Of a stretch of DNA of 33,990 nt, positions 6,556 through 15,486 are shown one piece after another. The position numbers and the translations under genes were made by a program. Below the pieces are notes generated by a model. The model was given only the letters and a program-made list of their open reading frames with translations, was not told the origin of the DNA and searched no databases. Each line of letters begins with the position of its first letter. Positions within the stretch are counted from its first letter, which is position 1. Source of the stretch: an uncultured Clostridia bacterium (lineage in GTDB: Bacteria; Bacillota; Clostridia; Oscillospirales; QAKW01); contig CALWYZ010000009.1 of the NCBI GenBank assembly GCA_944385895.1, positions 65,859 to 99,848 on the forward strand. Direction: 5' to 3'.

Positions 6556-8442
6556 TTATGAAATCAAATCGCATATAAGACCTGCAAGCTCGGTCGGATT
6601 TTCAACTGACATTCCTCCGATAAGTCTTGCCTGAGCATAAAGTATCTTTGCATATTCTGAAAGTTTTTCCCTGTCGCTTCCGTAAAGCTCTTTCAGTTTA
6701 ACCGCTATAGCATGATTTTCGTTGATTTCCAAAACTGCATTTGCCTTGACCGGAGCGGATGCCCCTTCCGGCATTTTTTCAAGAACTTTTTCCATGCCAA
6801 GCGAGACGTCCCCCTCACTGACAAGACATACGGGATGATTCTTAAGAGACTTTGTAAAACGCACAGCACTAACACTGTCTCCCAGCGCATCTTTCATGCA
6901 TTTGAACATATCCTCATACTGACGGTTTTCCTCTTCCAGATCCTTTTTATCCTGCTCAGACAAAAGATCAACGCTTCCGTCACACACATTGGCAAATTCT
7001 TTATCATCATAGGTCATAAGCATTTTAAGTGCGAATTCATCCACATCATCAGTAAGATACAGCACCTCATAGCCCTTATCCTTTACGGCGTCTACCTGCG
7101 GAAGCATATCTATCTTGTCAACGCTCTCGCCTACCGCGTAATATATTTTTTTCTGATCCTGCTTCATACGCGAGGTGTATTCTTTGAGTGAGACATACTT
7201 CTTTTCCGCAGAAGAAATAAATAAAATAAGATCCTTTAATACGTCCTTATGAACACCGTAATCCGAATACAATCCATATTTGAGCTGTATTCCAAATACC
7301 TTGAAAAATTCCTCGTATTTTTCACGTTCATTTTCCAGCATTTTCACAAGTTCGTTTTTAATTTTCTTTTCAATGTTTTTGGCCATGCTCTTTAATTGGG
7401 CATCGTGCTGAAGGGTCTCTCTGGATATATTAAGAGACAGATCGGCACTGTCTGCAACTCCGCGAACAAAGCTGAAGTAATCAGGCAGCAGATCGGCGCA
7501 CTTTTCCATTATCAGCACTCCGCTTGAATATAGCTGCAATCCTTTTTCAAAATCCTTGGTATAATAGTCAAACGGAGCGTGTTTAGGTATAAACAGCAAA
7601 ACGTCGCTTGATGTAATTCCCTCAAACTTTGCATGAATAATTTTAAGAGGCGATTCGTAATCAAAAAATTTTTCTCTGTAAAATCCTTCATATTCTTCAG
7701 GCGTGCACTCTGAGGGCTGTTTTTTCCAAATCGGGATCATGCTGTTGAGAGTCTGTGTCTCAACTACCGTTTCATACTCCCCTTCCTTACCCTCTTTGGG
7801 CACACTTTTTTCCATATCCATTTTTATAGGATAACGCAGATAGTCGGAGTATTTCTTTACAAGTCCGCGGATACGGTATTTATCAAGGAACTCACTGTAA
7901 TTTTCATTTTCTGCATCCTCTTTGATATGAAGTGTTATAACAGTGCCGCAGCCGTCTTTTTGTGCTTCAGTAACAGTATAGCCATCAACGCCTGACGACT
8001 TCCACTCATAAGCCTGCTCACTGCCGTATGCGCGGCTTAACACACTTATGCTGTCGCTGACCATAAATGCAGAATAAAACCCGACTCCGAACTGACCTAT
8101 GATATCAACGTCTTCCTTTTTATCATTTTCATTTTTGAACTCAAAGGATCCGCTTTTTGCAATAGTACCCAGATTATTTTCAAGCTCCTGCTTTGTCATT
8201 CCTATACCGTTGTCTTCTACCGTAAGTATTCTGTTCTCTTTATCCACAGACAACTTTATCTCAAGATTATCCTTAGAAATTTGAACATCTCCGTCAGTAA
8301 GAGAGCGATAGTATAACTTATCTATGGCATCGCTTGCATTTGACAACAGTTCTCTCAAAAAGATTTCCTTATGTGTGTATATTGAGTTGATCATCATATC
8401 AAGAAGCTTTTTCGATTCTGTCTTGAATTGTTTTTTTGCCAT
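6556..8442 (-). CDS. htpG: Chaperone protein HtpG (bacterial Hsp90)
   Basis: HtpG is the ATP-dependent Hsp90 chaperone of the cytosol. The 628-residue length is typical. The GHKL ATPase motifs are clear at the N-terminus: ELLSNASDAIDKLYY (catalytic Glu in the first helix), VEDNGIGMT, GTIAKSGS and GQFGVGFYSAFMV. Middle-domain features follow, including the catalytic-loop arginine region SLNISRETLQ, then the C-terminal dimerisation region. An AAAGGATG ribosome site precedes the ATG. The promoter has a CIRCE element immediately downstream of its -10 box, indicating HrcA heat-shock control. The gene is monocistronic between two terminators. Confidence 0.97.
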   Translation of the reverse strand: MAKKQFKTESKKLLDMMINSIYTHKEIFLRELLSNASDAIDKLYYRSLTDGDVQISKDNLEIKLSVDKENRILTVEDNGIGMTKQELENNLGTIAKSGSFEFKNENDKKEDVDIIGQFGVGFYSAFMVSDSISVLSRAYGSEQAYEWKSSGVDGYTVTEAQKDGCGTVITLHIKEDAENENYSEFLDKYRIRGLVKKYSDYLRYPIKMDMEKSVPKEGKEGEYETVVETQTLNSMIPIWKKQPSECTPEEYEGFYREKFFDYESPLKIIHAKFEGITSSDVLLFIPKHAPFDYYTKDFEKGLQLYSSGVLIMEKCADLLPDYFSFVRGVADSADLSLNISRETLQHDAQLKSMAKNIEKKIKNELVKMLENEREKYEEFFKVFGIQLKYGLYSDYGVHKDVLKDLILFISSAEKKYVSLKEYTSRMKQDQKKIYYAVGESVDKIDMLPQVDAVKDKGYEVLYLTDDVDEFALKMLMTYDDKEFANVCDGSVDLLSEQDKKDLEEENRQYEDMFKCMKDALGDSVSAVRFTKSLKNHPVCLVSEGDVSLGMEKVLEKMPEGASAPVKANAVLEINENHAIAVKLKELYGSDREKLSEYAKILYAQARLIGGMSVENPTELAGLICDLIS

Positions 8443-8467
8443 TTTACATCATCCTTTATTAAAAAAA

Positions 8468-8494
8468 TTAGCACTCGTTATATATGACTGCTAA
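8468..8494 (-). promoter_or_regulatory. CIRCE element (HrcA operator) of htpG
   Basis: The plus strand reads TTAGCACTC, nine bases, GACTGCTAA. This is the CIRCE inverted repeat (TTAGCACTC-N9-GAGTGCTAA) with one mismatch in the right half. It lies just downstream of the htpG -10 box and ahead of the ribosome site, where HrcA binding would block transcription. Confidence 0.92.
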
Positions 8495-8497
8495 TAT

Positions 8498-8525
8498 ATT
8501 GTACCACTATTTTCAAATATTTCAA
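8498..8525 (-). promoter_or_regulatory. htpG: Sigma-A promoter of htpG
   Basis: On the minus strand TTGAAA (8525-8520) and TACAAT (8503-8498) are separated by 16 bases. The CIRCE operator begins within a few bases of the -10 box. Confidence 0.8.
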
Positions 8526-8536
8526 TAGTTTTTAAT

Positions 8537-8560
8537 AAAAAAAGGCAAGCTTTGCTTACC
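8537..8560 (-). terminator. Intrinsic terminator of the transglycosylase/TVP38 operon
   Basis: On the minus strand GGTAAGC-AAA-GCTTGCC forms a seven-pair stem (one G-U) followed by TTTTTTTATT. The stem begins at the stop codon of the TVP38 gene. Confidence 0.85.
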
Positions 8561-9252
8561 TATTTTTTATGTCGATTTGAAACAGATCGATATATCATAA
8601 AGCCCGCAAGACTAACTATTATAGTTGCGGCAAATACAACTATCGCAAACATATAGTTTTGCATACCCAAGGCATTTCCGCCTATCGTTGAGGTCACGAC
8701 AGATGGCAGGCGCGCAACACTGGTGATAAAAGCAAAGTGTGCCGTCTTTATTTTGGTGACTCCTAAGAAGTATACAATAATATCCTTAGGAGTACCCGGT
8801 ATCATAAATATTAGAAATGCTACTGCTTCAAAGTTTTTGGAATTTTTTAAAAACCGTAAATTATTTATTTTTTCTATCGGAAAAACAAGTTCAACAACAC
8901 GTATACCGAAAGTACGAACAAATGCAAACACAATCATACTTCCTAAAAATCCGCCGATAACACAAAGTACCGTACCCTCGATTGCACCAAACGCATAGCC
9001 GGCGCCAATTTCAAGAGGTTCACCGGGAATAACCGCAAATACAACCTGCAATGCGACCATGCCTATAAATATGATCTGGCCAAAAAAACCTTTTGAATCT
9101 ATCCAGCTGCGGAAATTTTCCGGCTCTGATACAAAATGAAGCATCGGTCTGCCGATAAACCAGCATACGAGCACGGAAAACACAATAAAAACAACAATAG
9201 ACAATATGCCTACGCCTTTCTTATGCCGCTGTACAAATTTATCTTCTGACAT
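8560..9252 (-). CDS. TVP38/TMEM64 family (DedA-like) membrane protein
   Basis: A 230-residue integral membrane protein with about five to six hydrophobic segments. The family core is visible: VIPGEPLEIGAGYAFG with GGFLGSMIVFAFVR, and the second re-entrant signature FLIFMIPGTPKDIIVYFLG. TVP38/TMEM64 and DedA proteins are implicated in lipid scrambling or undecaprenyl/phospholipid recycling and membrane homeostasis; the exact substrate of this member is unknown. It begins four bases after the stop of the GT51 transglycosylase gene and is the last gene before a terminator, so the two are co-transcribed. A link through the undecaprenyl carrier used in peptidoglycan synthesis is an inference. Confidence 0.85.
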   Translation of the reverse strand: MSEDKFVQRHKKGVGILSIVVFIVFSVLVCWFIGRPMLHFVSEPENFRSWIDSKGFFGQIIFIGMVALQVVFAVIPGEPLEIGAGYAFGAIEGTVLCVIGGFLGSMIVFAFVRTFGIRVVELVFPIEKINNLRFLKNSKNFEAVAFLIFMIPGTPKDIIVYFLGVTKIKTAHFAFITSVARLPSVVTSTIGGNALGMQNYMFAIVVFAATIIVSLAGFMIYRSVSNRHKK

Positions 9253-9256
9253 TTTT

Positions 9257-9958
9257 TCAATGAGCGTTACTTAATATCCGCTCACCCTCCGTTTCATCTA
9301 TATAACCGTATTTTATAAGCTTATCTATAACCTGACGCTGACGCTGTTCTGCAAGTTCAGGATTATTATCCAGAGAATAGACAGACGGCGCATTGGGGAG
9401 TCCTGCAAGCATTGTACATTCATAATCGGATAACTCCCATGGTTCCTTATCAAAATATCCCAGACTTGCCTCCCTTATACAGTAATAACCGCTGCCGAAA
9501 TAAATTGTATTTACATATATCTCTAAGATCTCGTCTTTATCATACATTCGCTCAAGCTTGAGAGCCATAAATACCTCAGCTATTTTTCTATCGAATTTCT
9601 TGCTTTGCGTAAAAAACAGATTTTTGGCAAGCTGTTGAGTTATAGTGCTTCCGCCCTCTACAAGCTTCATACTGCGTATATCGTTTATTACCGCCCGTGC
9701 TATTGAAACGGGATCAATACCAGGATGCCAGTAAAATCTTCTGTCCTCAACTGCTATTACGGCATCCAGATAAAGCTGAGGCAGAGAGTCAAGCGTCACA
9801 TAATTCTCATCGCTTTGTATTTGCGAAATAACCTGCTCGGGAGGGGTTTCCTTAAGGGCTTTGCGATACATCGTATAGCCTTTGACAGTAAAGAATGTAA
9901 GTATACCTATCACTACAACGCATAATGTAAGTGCTGCATACTTTAATACTCTCTTCAT
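9257..9958 (-). CDS. mtgA: Monofunctional peptidoglycan glycosyltransferase (GT51)
   Basis: Polymerises lipid II into glycan strands at the outer face of the membrane. The 233-residue protein has one N-terminal membrane anchor (about 8-30) and then only the GT51 domain. Motif 1 is AVEDRRFYWHPGID with the catalytic Glu, then EGGSTITQQLAKNLFF, RKIAEVFMALKLERMYDKDEILEIYVNTIYFG, and the GLPNAPSVYSL end region. There is no transpeptidase domain, so it resembles MtgA rather than class A PBPs. It is not a truncation, as the ORF ends normally and the next gene follows after four bases. An AAAGGCGGTG ribosome site supports the ATG. The mtgA symbol is by function. Confidence 0.88.
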   Translation of the reverse strand: MKRVLKYAALTLCVVVIGILTFFTVKGYTMYRKALKETPPEQVISQIQSDENYVTLDSLPQLYLDAVIAVEDRRFYWHPGIDPVSIARAVINDIRSMKLVEGGSTITQQLAKNLFFTQSKKFDRKIAEVFMALKLERMYDKDEILEIYVNTIYFGSGYYCIREASLGYFDKEPWELSDYECTMLAGLPNAPSVYSLDNNPELAEQRQRQVIDKLIKYGYIDETEGERILSNAH

Positions 9959-9979
9959 TGTATCACCGCCTTTGTATTA

Positions 9980-10048
9980 ATAGTATAACACACAGGTTTT
10001 AATAATTAAAGAGATTTTACTGTTTATTAATAAATTGTAATATTTTAT
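9980..10048 (-). promoter_or_regulatory. Candidate promoters ahead of the transglycosylase gene
   Basis: The roughly 137-base gap downstream of fhs contains, on the minus strand, a TTGACA followed at 19 bases by TAAAAT, and nearer the gene a TATACT preceded at 17 bases by a weak TTTAAT. Either could start the mtgA-TVP38 message. No intrinsic terminator for the preceding pur operon is visible in the gap, so read-through is possible. Confidence 0.35.
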
Positions 10049-10095
10049 CGGAGCGGCATAATTATTTGTCAAACTGCTCAGATATATATTAAATT

Positions 10096-11766
10096 TTAAA
10101 AAAGTCCGGTTATAACTCCGTCACTTGATACGTCTATATTCTCTGCAGCAGGAATTTTAGGCAGTCCGGGCATTGTCATAATGTCTCCGGTAAGAGCTAC
10201 GATAAAGCCCGCTCCGGCACAGATCTTTATATTTTTTACGGTTACGGTAAACCCGTCCGGTGCTCCCAGCTTTGTCGGATCGTCCGAAAAGCTGTACTGA
10301 GTTTTTGCCATACACACCGGAAGCTCATTAAAGCCCAAAGATTCAAGCTCGGATATCTGCTTTGATGCCTGGGCAGTAAAGCTGACAGATTCTCCGCCGT
10401 ATATTTTTTTGACTATTTTATTTATCTTCTGTTCTATGCGGTCAGACAGATCATAGCTGAAATTAAAATTGCATTTTTCTTCACTGCACAGCCTTACCAC
10501 TTCTTTAGCAAGATCTTCGGCACCGCGTCCGCCGTCCGCCCATGCGGTTGACAGCACTGCGTTTACTCCAAGCTCTCTGCATTTTTCTATGATCAGGTTT
10601 ATTTCTCTGTCGGTATCGGTCGGGAAACGGTTTACAGCGACTACCGACGGAAGTTGGAATACATTTTTTATATTTGAAACGTGGCGCAGAAGATTGGGAA
10701 GACCTTTTTCAAGAGCCTCAAGATTTTCGCTTGACAGTTCCGTTTTGGCAAGACCGCCGTGCATTTTCAAAGCTCTGACAGTAGCAACTATAACGACAGC
10801 GGACGGCACAATACCGGCAGCACGGCACTTTATATCCAAAAACTTTTCAGCGCCCAGATCTGCTCCGAAGCCCGCCTCCGTAACAGCAAAATCGCCCAGT
10901 TTCATTGCCATGCGGGTAGCTGTAACTGAGTTGCAGCCATGCGCTATATTTGCAAACGGACCGCCGTGCACAAGCGCAGGCGTACCTTCCAAAGTTTGCA
11001 CAAGATTAGGCTTTACTGCGTCTTTGAGCAGAGCCGCCATTGCGCCCGCAGCCTTAAGCTGTCCCGCTGTGACAGGTCTGCCGTAGAAATTATAACCGAC
11101 TACTATACGTTCCAGTCTGGTTTTCAGATCGTCAATAGAGTCAGACAGGCACAACACAGCCATTATCTCCGAAGCCACTGTAATATCAAACCCGTCCTCA
11201 CGCGGCACACCGTTTACTTTGCCGCCCAGACCGTCAACTATATTTCTGAGCTGTCTGTCATTCATATCAACACAGCGCTTCCATGTTATACGGCGGGTAT
11301 CTATTCCCAATGCGTTGCCCTGGTGGATATGATTATCAAGCATAGCCGCAAGAAGATTGTTGGCAGCGCCGATCGCATGAAAATCACCTGTAAAGTGCAG
11401 ATTTATATCCTCCATCGGGATAACCTGAGCATAGCCGCCGCCTGCTGCGCCGCCTTTTATTCCGAAAACCGGTCCGAGCGACGGTTCACGCAGTGCTGCC
11501 ACTGTTTTCTTACCGATACGAGTAAGTCCGTCGGCAAGACCTATTGTAGTTGTGGTCTTTCCCTCACCGGCAGGCGTAGGAGTCATCGCTGTCACCAATA
11601 TCAGCTTACCGTCAGGCTTAGCGGTATCTTTCATTATTTTCAGGTCTATTTTTGCCTTATACTTACCGTACTGTTCCAAATATCTTTCATCAATACCGGC
11701 ATTTTCTGCTATCTCGGTTATAGGCCGGATTTTTGCCGCCTGTGCTATTTCTATATCTGTTTTCAT
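10096..11766 (-). CDS. fhs: Formate-tetrahydrofolate ligase (10-formyl-THF synthetase)
   Basis: Makes 10-formyl-tetrahydrofolate from formate, THF and ATP. This is the formyl donor for PurN and the AICAR formyltransferase encoded upstream in the same operon. The 556-residue protein matches the family (about 555-560). It has the ATP-binding P-loop [16 protein letters not shown] (about residues 60-75), [22 protein letters not shown], and HFTGDFHAI. It is the last of twelve genes, 12 bases after purL, with an AAGGTGG ribosome site before the ATG. Its place at the end of a ZTP-riboswitch operon couples one-carbon supply to purine synthesis. Confidence 0.97.
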   Translation of the reverse strand: MKTDIEIAQAAKIRPITEIAENAGIDERYLEQYGKYKAKIDLKIMKDTAKPDGKLILVTAMTPTPAGEGKTTTTIGLADGLTRIGKKTVAALREPSLGPVFGIKGGAAGGGYAQVIPMEDINLHFTGDFHAIGAANNLLAAMLDNHIHQGNALGIDTRRITWKRCVDMNDRQLRNIVDGLGGKVNGVPREDGFDITVASEIMAVLCLSDSIDDLKTRLERIVVGYNFYGRPVTAGQLKAAGAMAALLKDAVKPNLVQTLEGTPALVHGGPFANIAHGCNSVTATRMAMKLGDFAVTEAGFGADLGAEKFLDIKCRAAGIVPSAVVIVATVRALKMHGGLAKTELSSENLEALEKGLPNLLRHVSNIKNVFQLPSVVAVNRFPTDTDREINLIIEKCRELGVNAVLSTAWADGGRGAEDLAKEVVRLCSEEKCNFNFSYDLSDRIEQKINKIVKKIYGGESVSFTAQASKQISELESLGFNELPVCMAKTQYSFSDDPTKLGAPDGFTVTVKNIKICAGAGFIVALTGDIMTMPGLPKIPAAENIDVSSDGVITGLF

Positions 11767-11778
11767 AAGTTTACCACC

Positions 11779-14700
11779 TTAAATTTTAAAGTACTCGACA
11801 GCAGATTCAAACATTCCCATATCAAAAATACCGTCAACATTTTTATAAAGGTCTGTATCTATACGCTCAGAATGACCCATTTTTCCGAAAACACGCCCAT
11901 CAGGAGAGGTTATACCTTCAACGGCAAACACAGAGTTATTGGGATTAAAATGTATATCACTTGTAGGCTGACCGTCAAAATCCACGTATTGAGTAGCTAT
12001 CTGGCCGTTGCGTATCAAGCTGTCGAGTGTCTCAGTGTCGGCTATAAACCGACCCTCGCCGTGAGATATGGGTACAGTATATATCTGTCCCGGTTTTGTT
12101 TTCATAAGCCAGGGCGATTTATTTGACGCTATTCTGGTACGTACAAGCCGTGACTGGTGCCGGCCTATTGTGTTGAATGTCAGGGTCGGACAGCTTTTAT
12201 CCGTATCTACTATTTTACCGAAAGGTACAAGTCCGAGTTTTATAAGTGCCTGAAAGCCGTTGCAAATACCGCAGATAAGCCCGTCCCTATTGTTCAAAAG
12301 TTCATTTACCTGTTCACTAATAGCTCCGTTTCTGAAAAACGCAGTTATAAACTTGCCGGAACCGTCCGGCTCGTCGCCGCCCGAAAATCCTCCGGGAATA
12401 AATACTATCTGCGACTGCTTCAACTTATTTGCAAAATCTTTTACAGAGGCTGTTACGCCAAACGGTGTAAGATTGTTGATAACAAATATATCCGCATCCG
12501 CTCCGGCACGCATTACCGCTTTTGCAGTATCGTACTCACAGTTTGTACCCGGGAAAACAGGAATAAGGACCCTGGGGCGGGACACCTTTGTTCTTACTTT
12601 CGGGTATTTTTGAGCTTCAAAGCTGACAGCCGGTATTTTGCCGGTATTTTGCTTGATATTACACGAATAGACAGGCTCAAGCTTATTTTCGTATATTTCC
12701 AGAAGCTCGTTCAAGCTGACGCACTGTCCGCAATATTCGACAGCGCCTGAGCCGGTAGTTTTTCCAAGAGGCTTGCCCGCCTCTGTATCATCGCAAAGCT
12801 CAAGTATAAATGAGCCGTAATTATAGCCAAAAATCATCTGCTTTGAGATAGTTTCATCAAATTCAAAGCCTATCCCGTTTCCAAAGCTCATTTTCATGAC
12901 CGCCTCAGCTATACCTCCGTATGTCGGAGTATATGCAGCACAGACACGCTTATCTCGTATAAGCTTTGACACCTGCTTAAACACCTGTATAAGCGAGGAC
13001 ACATCCGGAAGACCACAGCTTGTATATTCCGGGCTGATGATCACGACTTTATGCCCTGCTGATTTAAATTCCGGACTGACTATATCTTCCGTTCTGCCGA
13101 CAGTTACCGCAAAGGAAACAAGAGTCGGAGGTACGTTTATATTTTCAAAAGTCCCGCTCATAGAGTCTTTTCCGCCGATTGCGGCAATACCCAGATCAAG
13201 CTGAGCTTTAAGCGCGCCCAGCAGTGCCGCCAAAGGCTTGCCCCAGCGTCTGCCGTCCTTCATGGGCTTTTCAAAATATTCCTGGAATGTAAGGTAGACA
13301 TCGTTAAAGTCCGCACCGGCAGCAATAAGCTTAGACACCGATTCGACTACGGCAAGATATGCGCCGTGATACGGGCTTTTTTCGGTTATAAACGGATTAT
13401 ATCCCCATGACATAAACGAGCAGGTGTCTGTATGTCCTTTTTCCACTGAAATTTTATGTACCATGGCCTGTATCGGAGTCTGCTGAAATTTTCCTCCGAA
13501 CGGCATCAGAACCGTACCTGCGCCTATGGTTGAATCAAAACGCTCGGAAAGTCCGCGCTTTGAACAAACATTAAGGTCGCCTGCAAGGTTTTTCATGCCC
13601 TCTGCAAAGTCACTCGGAATTTTTTTAGAATAATCGCATGGCTTATTGACAGTCACGTCAATATGTTTAGATGCACCGTTGGAGTTTAAAAACTCTCTTG
13701 AGATATCAACTATCTTATGTCCGTTCCAGTTCATCACAAGGCGCGGATTTTCGGTAACAACGGCTATTACAGTCGCCTCAAGATTTTCTTTGTCCGCCAA
13801 TCTTTTAAATTTATCCGCGTCAGCCTTTGACACAACTACAGCCATACGCTCCTGGGACTCACTTATGGCAAGCTCAGTACCGTCAAGTCCTTCATATTTT
13901 TTCGGCACGGCGTTAAGGTCTATTTCAAGGCCGTCCGCAAGCTCACCGACAGCAACCGATACACCGCCGGCTCCAAAGTCATTACAGCGTTTTATCAGCA
14001 ATGATGCCTCTTTATTTCTGAAAAGCCGCTGCAATTTACGCTCTTCCGGCGCATTTCCCTTTTGGACCTCCGCACCGCAGCTTTCCAGTGACTGCAGCGT
14101 ATGTGATTTTGACGAACCGGTAGCACCCCCGCAGCCGTCTCTGCCGGTCCTGCCGCCAAGCAGTATAACTACATCACCGGGAGACGGTACCTCACGCCGC
14201 ACGTTTTCCGCCGGTGTTGCTGCTATGACAGCCCCTATTTCCATACGCTTTGCAGCGTAGCCCTCATGATATATCTCGTCGACCTGTCCCGTGGCAAGAC
14301 CTATCTGATTACCGTAAGACGAATAACCCGCTGCCGCAGTAGTCACTATTTTGCGCTGCGGCAGCTTGCCCTCGATAGTCTCGCTTACCGGTCTTAAAGG
14401 ATCTGCGGCACCGGTGACACGCATTGCGGCATAAACATAGCTTCTGCCTGAAAGCGGATCGCGAATAGCTCCGCCTATACATGTTGCCGCACCTCCGAAA
14501 GGCTCTATCTCGGTAGGATGGTTATGAGTCTCATTTTTGAATAAAAGAAGCCAGTCTTCATCCTTTCCGTCTACGTTTACTTTGATTTTAACGGTACAGG
14601 CGTTTATTTCTTCAGATTCATCTAACTTTTCAAGTCTGCCCTGAGCTTTAAGCTCTTTAACAGCAATTGTCGCTATATCCATTAAATTGCAGGGTTTGGT

Positions 14701-15474
14701 TCTGCTTAGCTTTTTTCTCAAGGCAATATATTCGTCATATGCTTGCTGAAGCAGCTTGTCTTCAAACACGACAGAATCAATTGTTGTAAGGAATGTTGTA
14801 TGACGGCAATGATCCGACCAATATGTATCAATCATCCTAATCTCCGTAATAGTAGGATCACGTTTTTCGGATTTAAAATAGTTTTGGCAAAACTCAATGT
14901 CGTCAGCATCCATGGCAAGACCGTATTTTTTCACAAACTCCTCAAGTTGCAATCGCGACAGATCGCAAAATCCCCAGATCGTTTCAACAGACTGCGGGAT
15001 ATCGTACTCCATCTTCAATGTTGTATATTTTTGCAAAGACGCCTCTCTGCTCTCGACAGGGTTTATGATATATTTTTTTATAGCCTCTATATCGCTTTTG
15101 GACAGATCTCCGTAGAGAACATATATCCGTGCGCAGCGCACAACGGGACGCTCACACTGTGCTATAAGCTGTATACACTGTGCAGCGCTGTCGGCACGCA
15201 TATCAAACTGCCCGGGAAGATATTCTACCGCAAATACAAATGCATTATCAGCATCTGTTATGCTGTCTGTGACAATATCAAGCTGGGGCTCTGAAAAAAC
15301 CGTCTTTACTGCATAGTCGAAAAGCGGTTTTTCGATATTTTCAACATCGTAACGGTTTATTATCCGAACGTCTTTAAGCCCTGAGGCATTCAGCAATGAC
15401 AAAAGGTCGTTTTTGAGCGCCGCTGCCTCTATTGCAAGTTCTTTTTTCTTTTCGGTATAAATTCTGTAAACCAT
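11779..15474 (-). CDS. purL: Phosphoribosylformylglycinamidine synthase, single-chain (PurL)
   Basis: Converts FGAR, glutamine and ATP to FGAM (step four of purine synthesis). The 1231-residue polypeptide joins the synthetase and the glutamine amidotransferase. It has an N-terminal PurS-like region, two PurM-like halves (TYWSDHCRHTTF, FKNETHNHPTEIEPFGGAATC, GRDGCGGATGSSKS, GGKDSMSGTF), and a C-terminal class I amidotransferase with VFPGTNCEYDTA, FIPGGFSGGDEPDG, the nucleophile GICNGFQAL and the ISHGEGRF catalytic His/Glu segment. This is the shorter clostridial single-chain type, distinct from the PurS/PurL/PurQ set of Bacillus and the roughly 1300-residue enterobacterial form. The ATG follows GGGAGG, and the gene starts 12 bases after purD. 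Confidence 0.96.
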   Translation of the reverse strand: MVYRIYTEKKKELAIEAAALKNDLLSLLNASGLKDVRIINRYDVENIEKPLFDYAVKTVFSEPQLDIVTDSITDADNAFVFAVEYLPGQFDMRADSAAQCIQLIAQCERPVVRCARIYVLYGDLSKSDIEAIKKYIINPVESREASLQKYTTLKMEYDIPQSVETIWGFCDLSRLQLEEFVKKYGLAMDADDIEFCQNYFKSEKRDPTITEIRMIDTYWSDHCRHTTFLTTIDSVVFEDKLLQQAYDEYIALRKKLSRTKPCNLMDIATIAVKELKAQGRLEKLDESEEINACTVKIKVNVDGKDEDWLLLFKNETHNHPTEIEPFGGAATCIGGAIRDPLSGRSYVYAAMRVTGAADPLRPVSETIEGKLPQRKIVTTAAAGYSSYGNQIGLATGQVDEIYHEGYAAKRMEIGAVIAATPAENVRREVPSPGDVVILLGGRTGRDGCGGATGSSKSHTLQSLESCGAEVQKGNAPEERKLQRLFRNKEASLLIKRCNDFGAGGVSVAVGELADGLEIDLNAVPKKYEGLDGTELAISESQERMAVVVSKADADKFKRLADKENLEATVIAVVTENPRLVMNWNGHKIVDISREFLNSNGASKHIDVTVNKPCDYSKKIPSDFAEGMKNLAGDLNVCSKRGLSERFDSTIGAGTVLMPFGGKFQQTPIQAMVHKISVEKGHTDTCSFMSWGYNPFITEKSPYHGAYLAVVESVSKLIAAGADFNDVYLTFQEYFEKPMKDGRRWGKPLAALLGALKAQLDLGIAAIGGKDSMSGTFENINVPPTLVSFAVTVGRTEDIVSPEFKSAGHKVVIISPEYTSCGLPDVSSLIQVFKQVSKLIRDKRVCAAYTPTYGGIAEAVMKMSFGNGIGFEFDETISKQMIFGYNYGSFILELCDDTEAGKPLGKTTGSGAVEYCGQCVSLNELLEIYENKLEPVYSCNIKQNTGKIPAVSFEAQKYPKVRTKVSRPRVLIPVFPGTNCEYDTAKAVMRAGADADIFVINNLTPFGVTASVKDFANKLKQSQIVFIPGGFSGGDEPDGSGKFITAFFRNGAISEQVNELLNNRDGLICGICNGFQALIKLGLVPFGKIVDTDKSCPTLTFNTIGRHQSRLVRTRIASNKSPWLMKTKPGQIYTVPISHGEGRFIADTETLDSLIRNGQIATQYVDFDGQPTSDIHFNPNNSVFAVEGITSPDGRVFGKMGHSERIDTDLYKNVDGIFDMGMFESAVEYFKI

Positions 15475-15486
15475 GGCGTCCTCCCT

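Noticed and set aside
9257..9958. Truncated class A penicillin-binding protein
   Set aside because: The protein ends cleanly after the GT51 domain, the next gene begins four bases later, and no transpeptidase motifs occur in any nearby frame.
10939..12126. A 395-codon plus-strand open frame opposite fhs and purL
   Set aside because: It lies wholly antisense to two clear enzymes, has Cys/His/Tyr-rich composition typical of an antisense shadow, and lacks a ribosome site.
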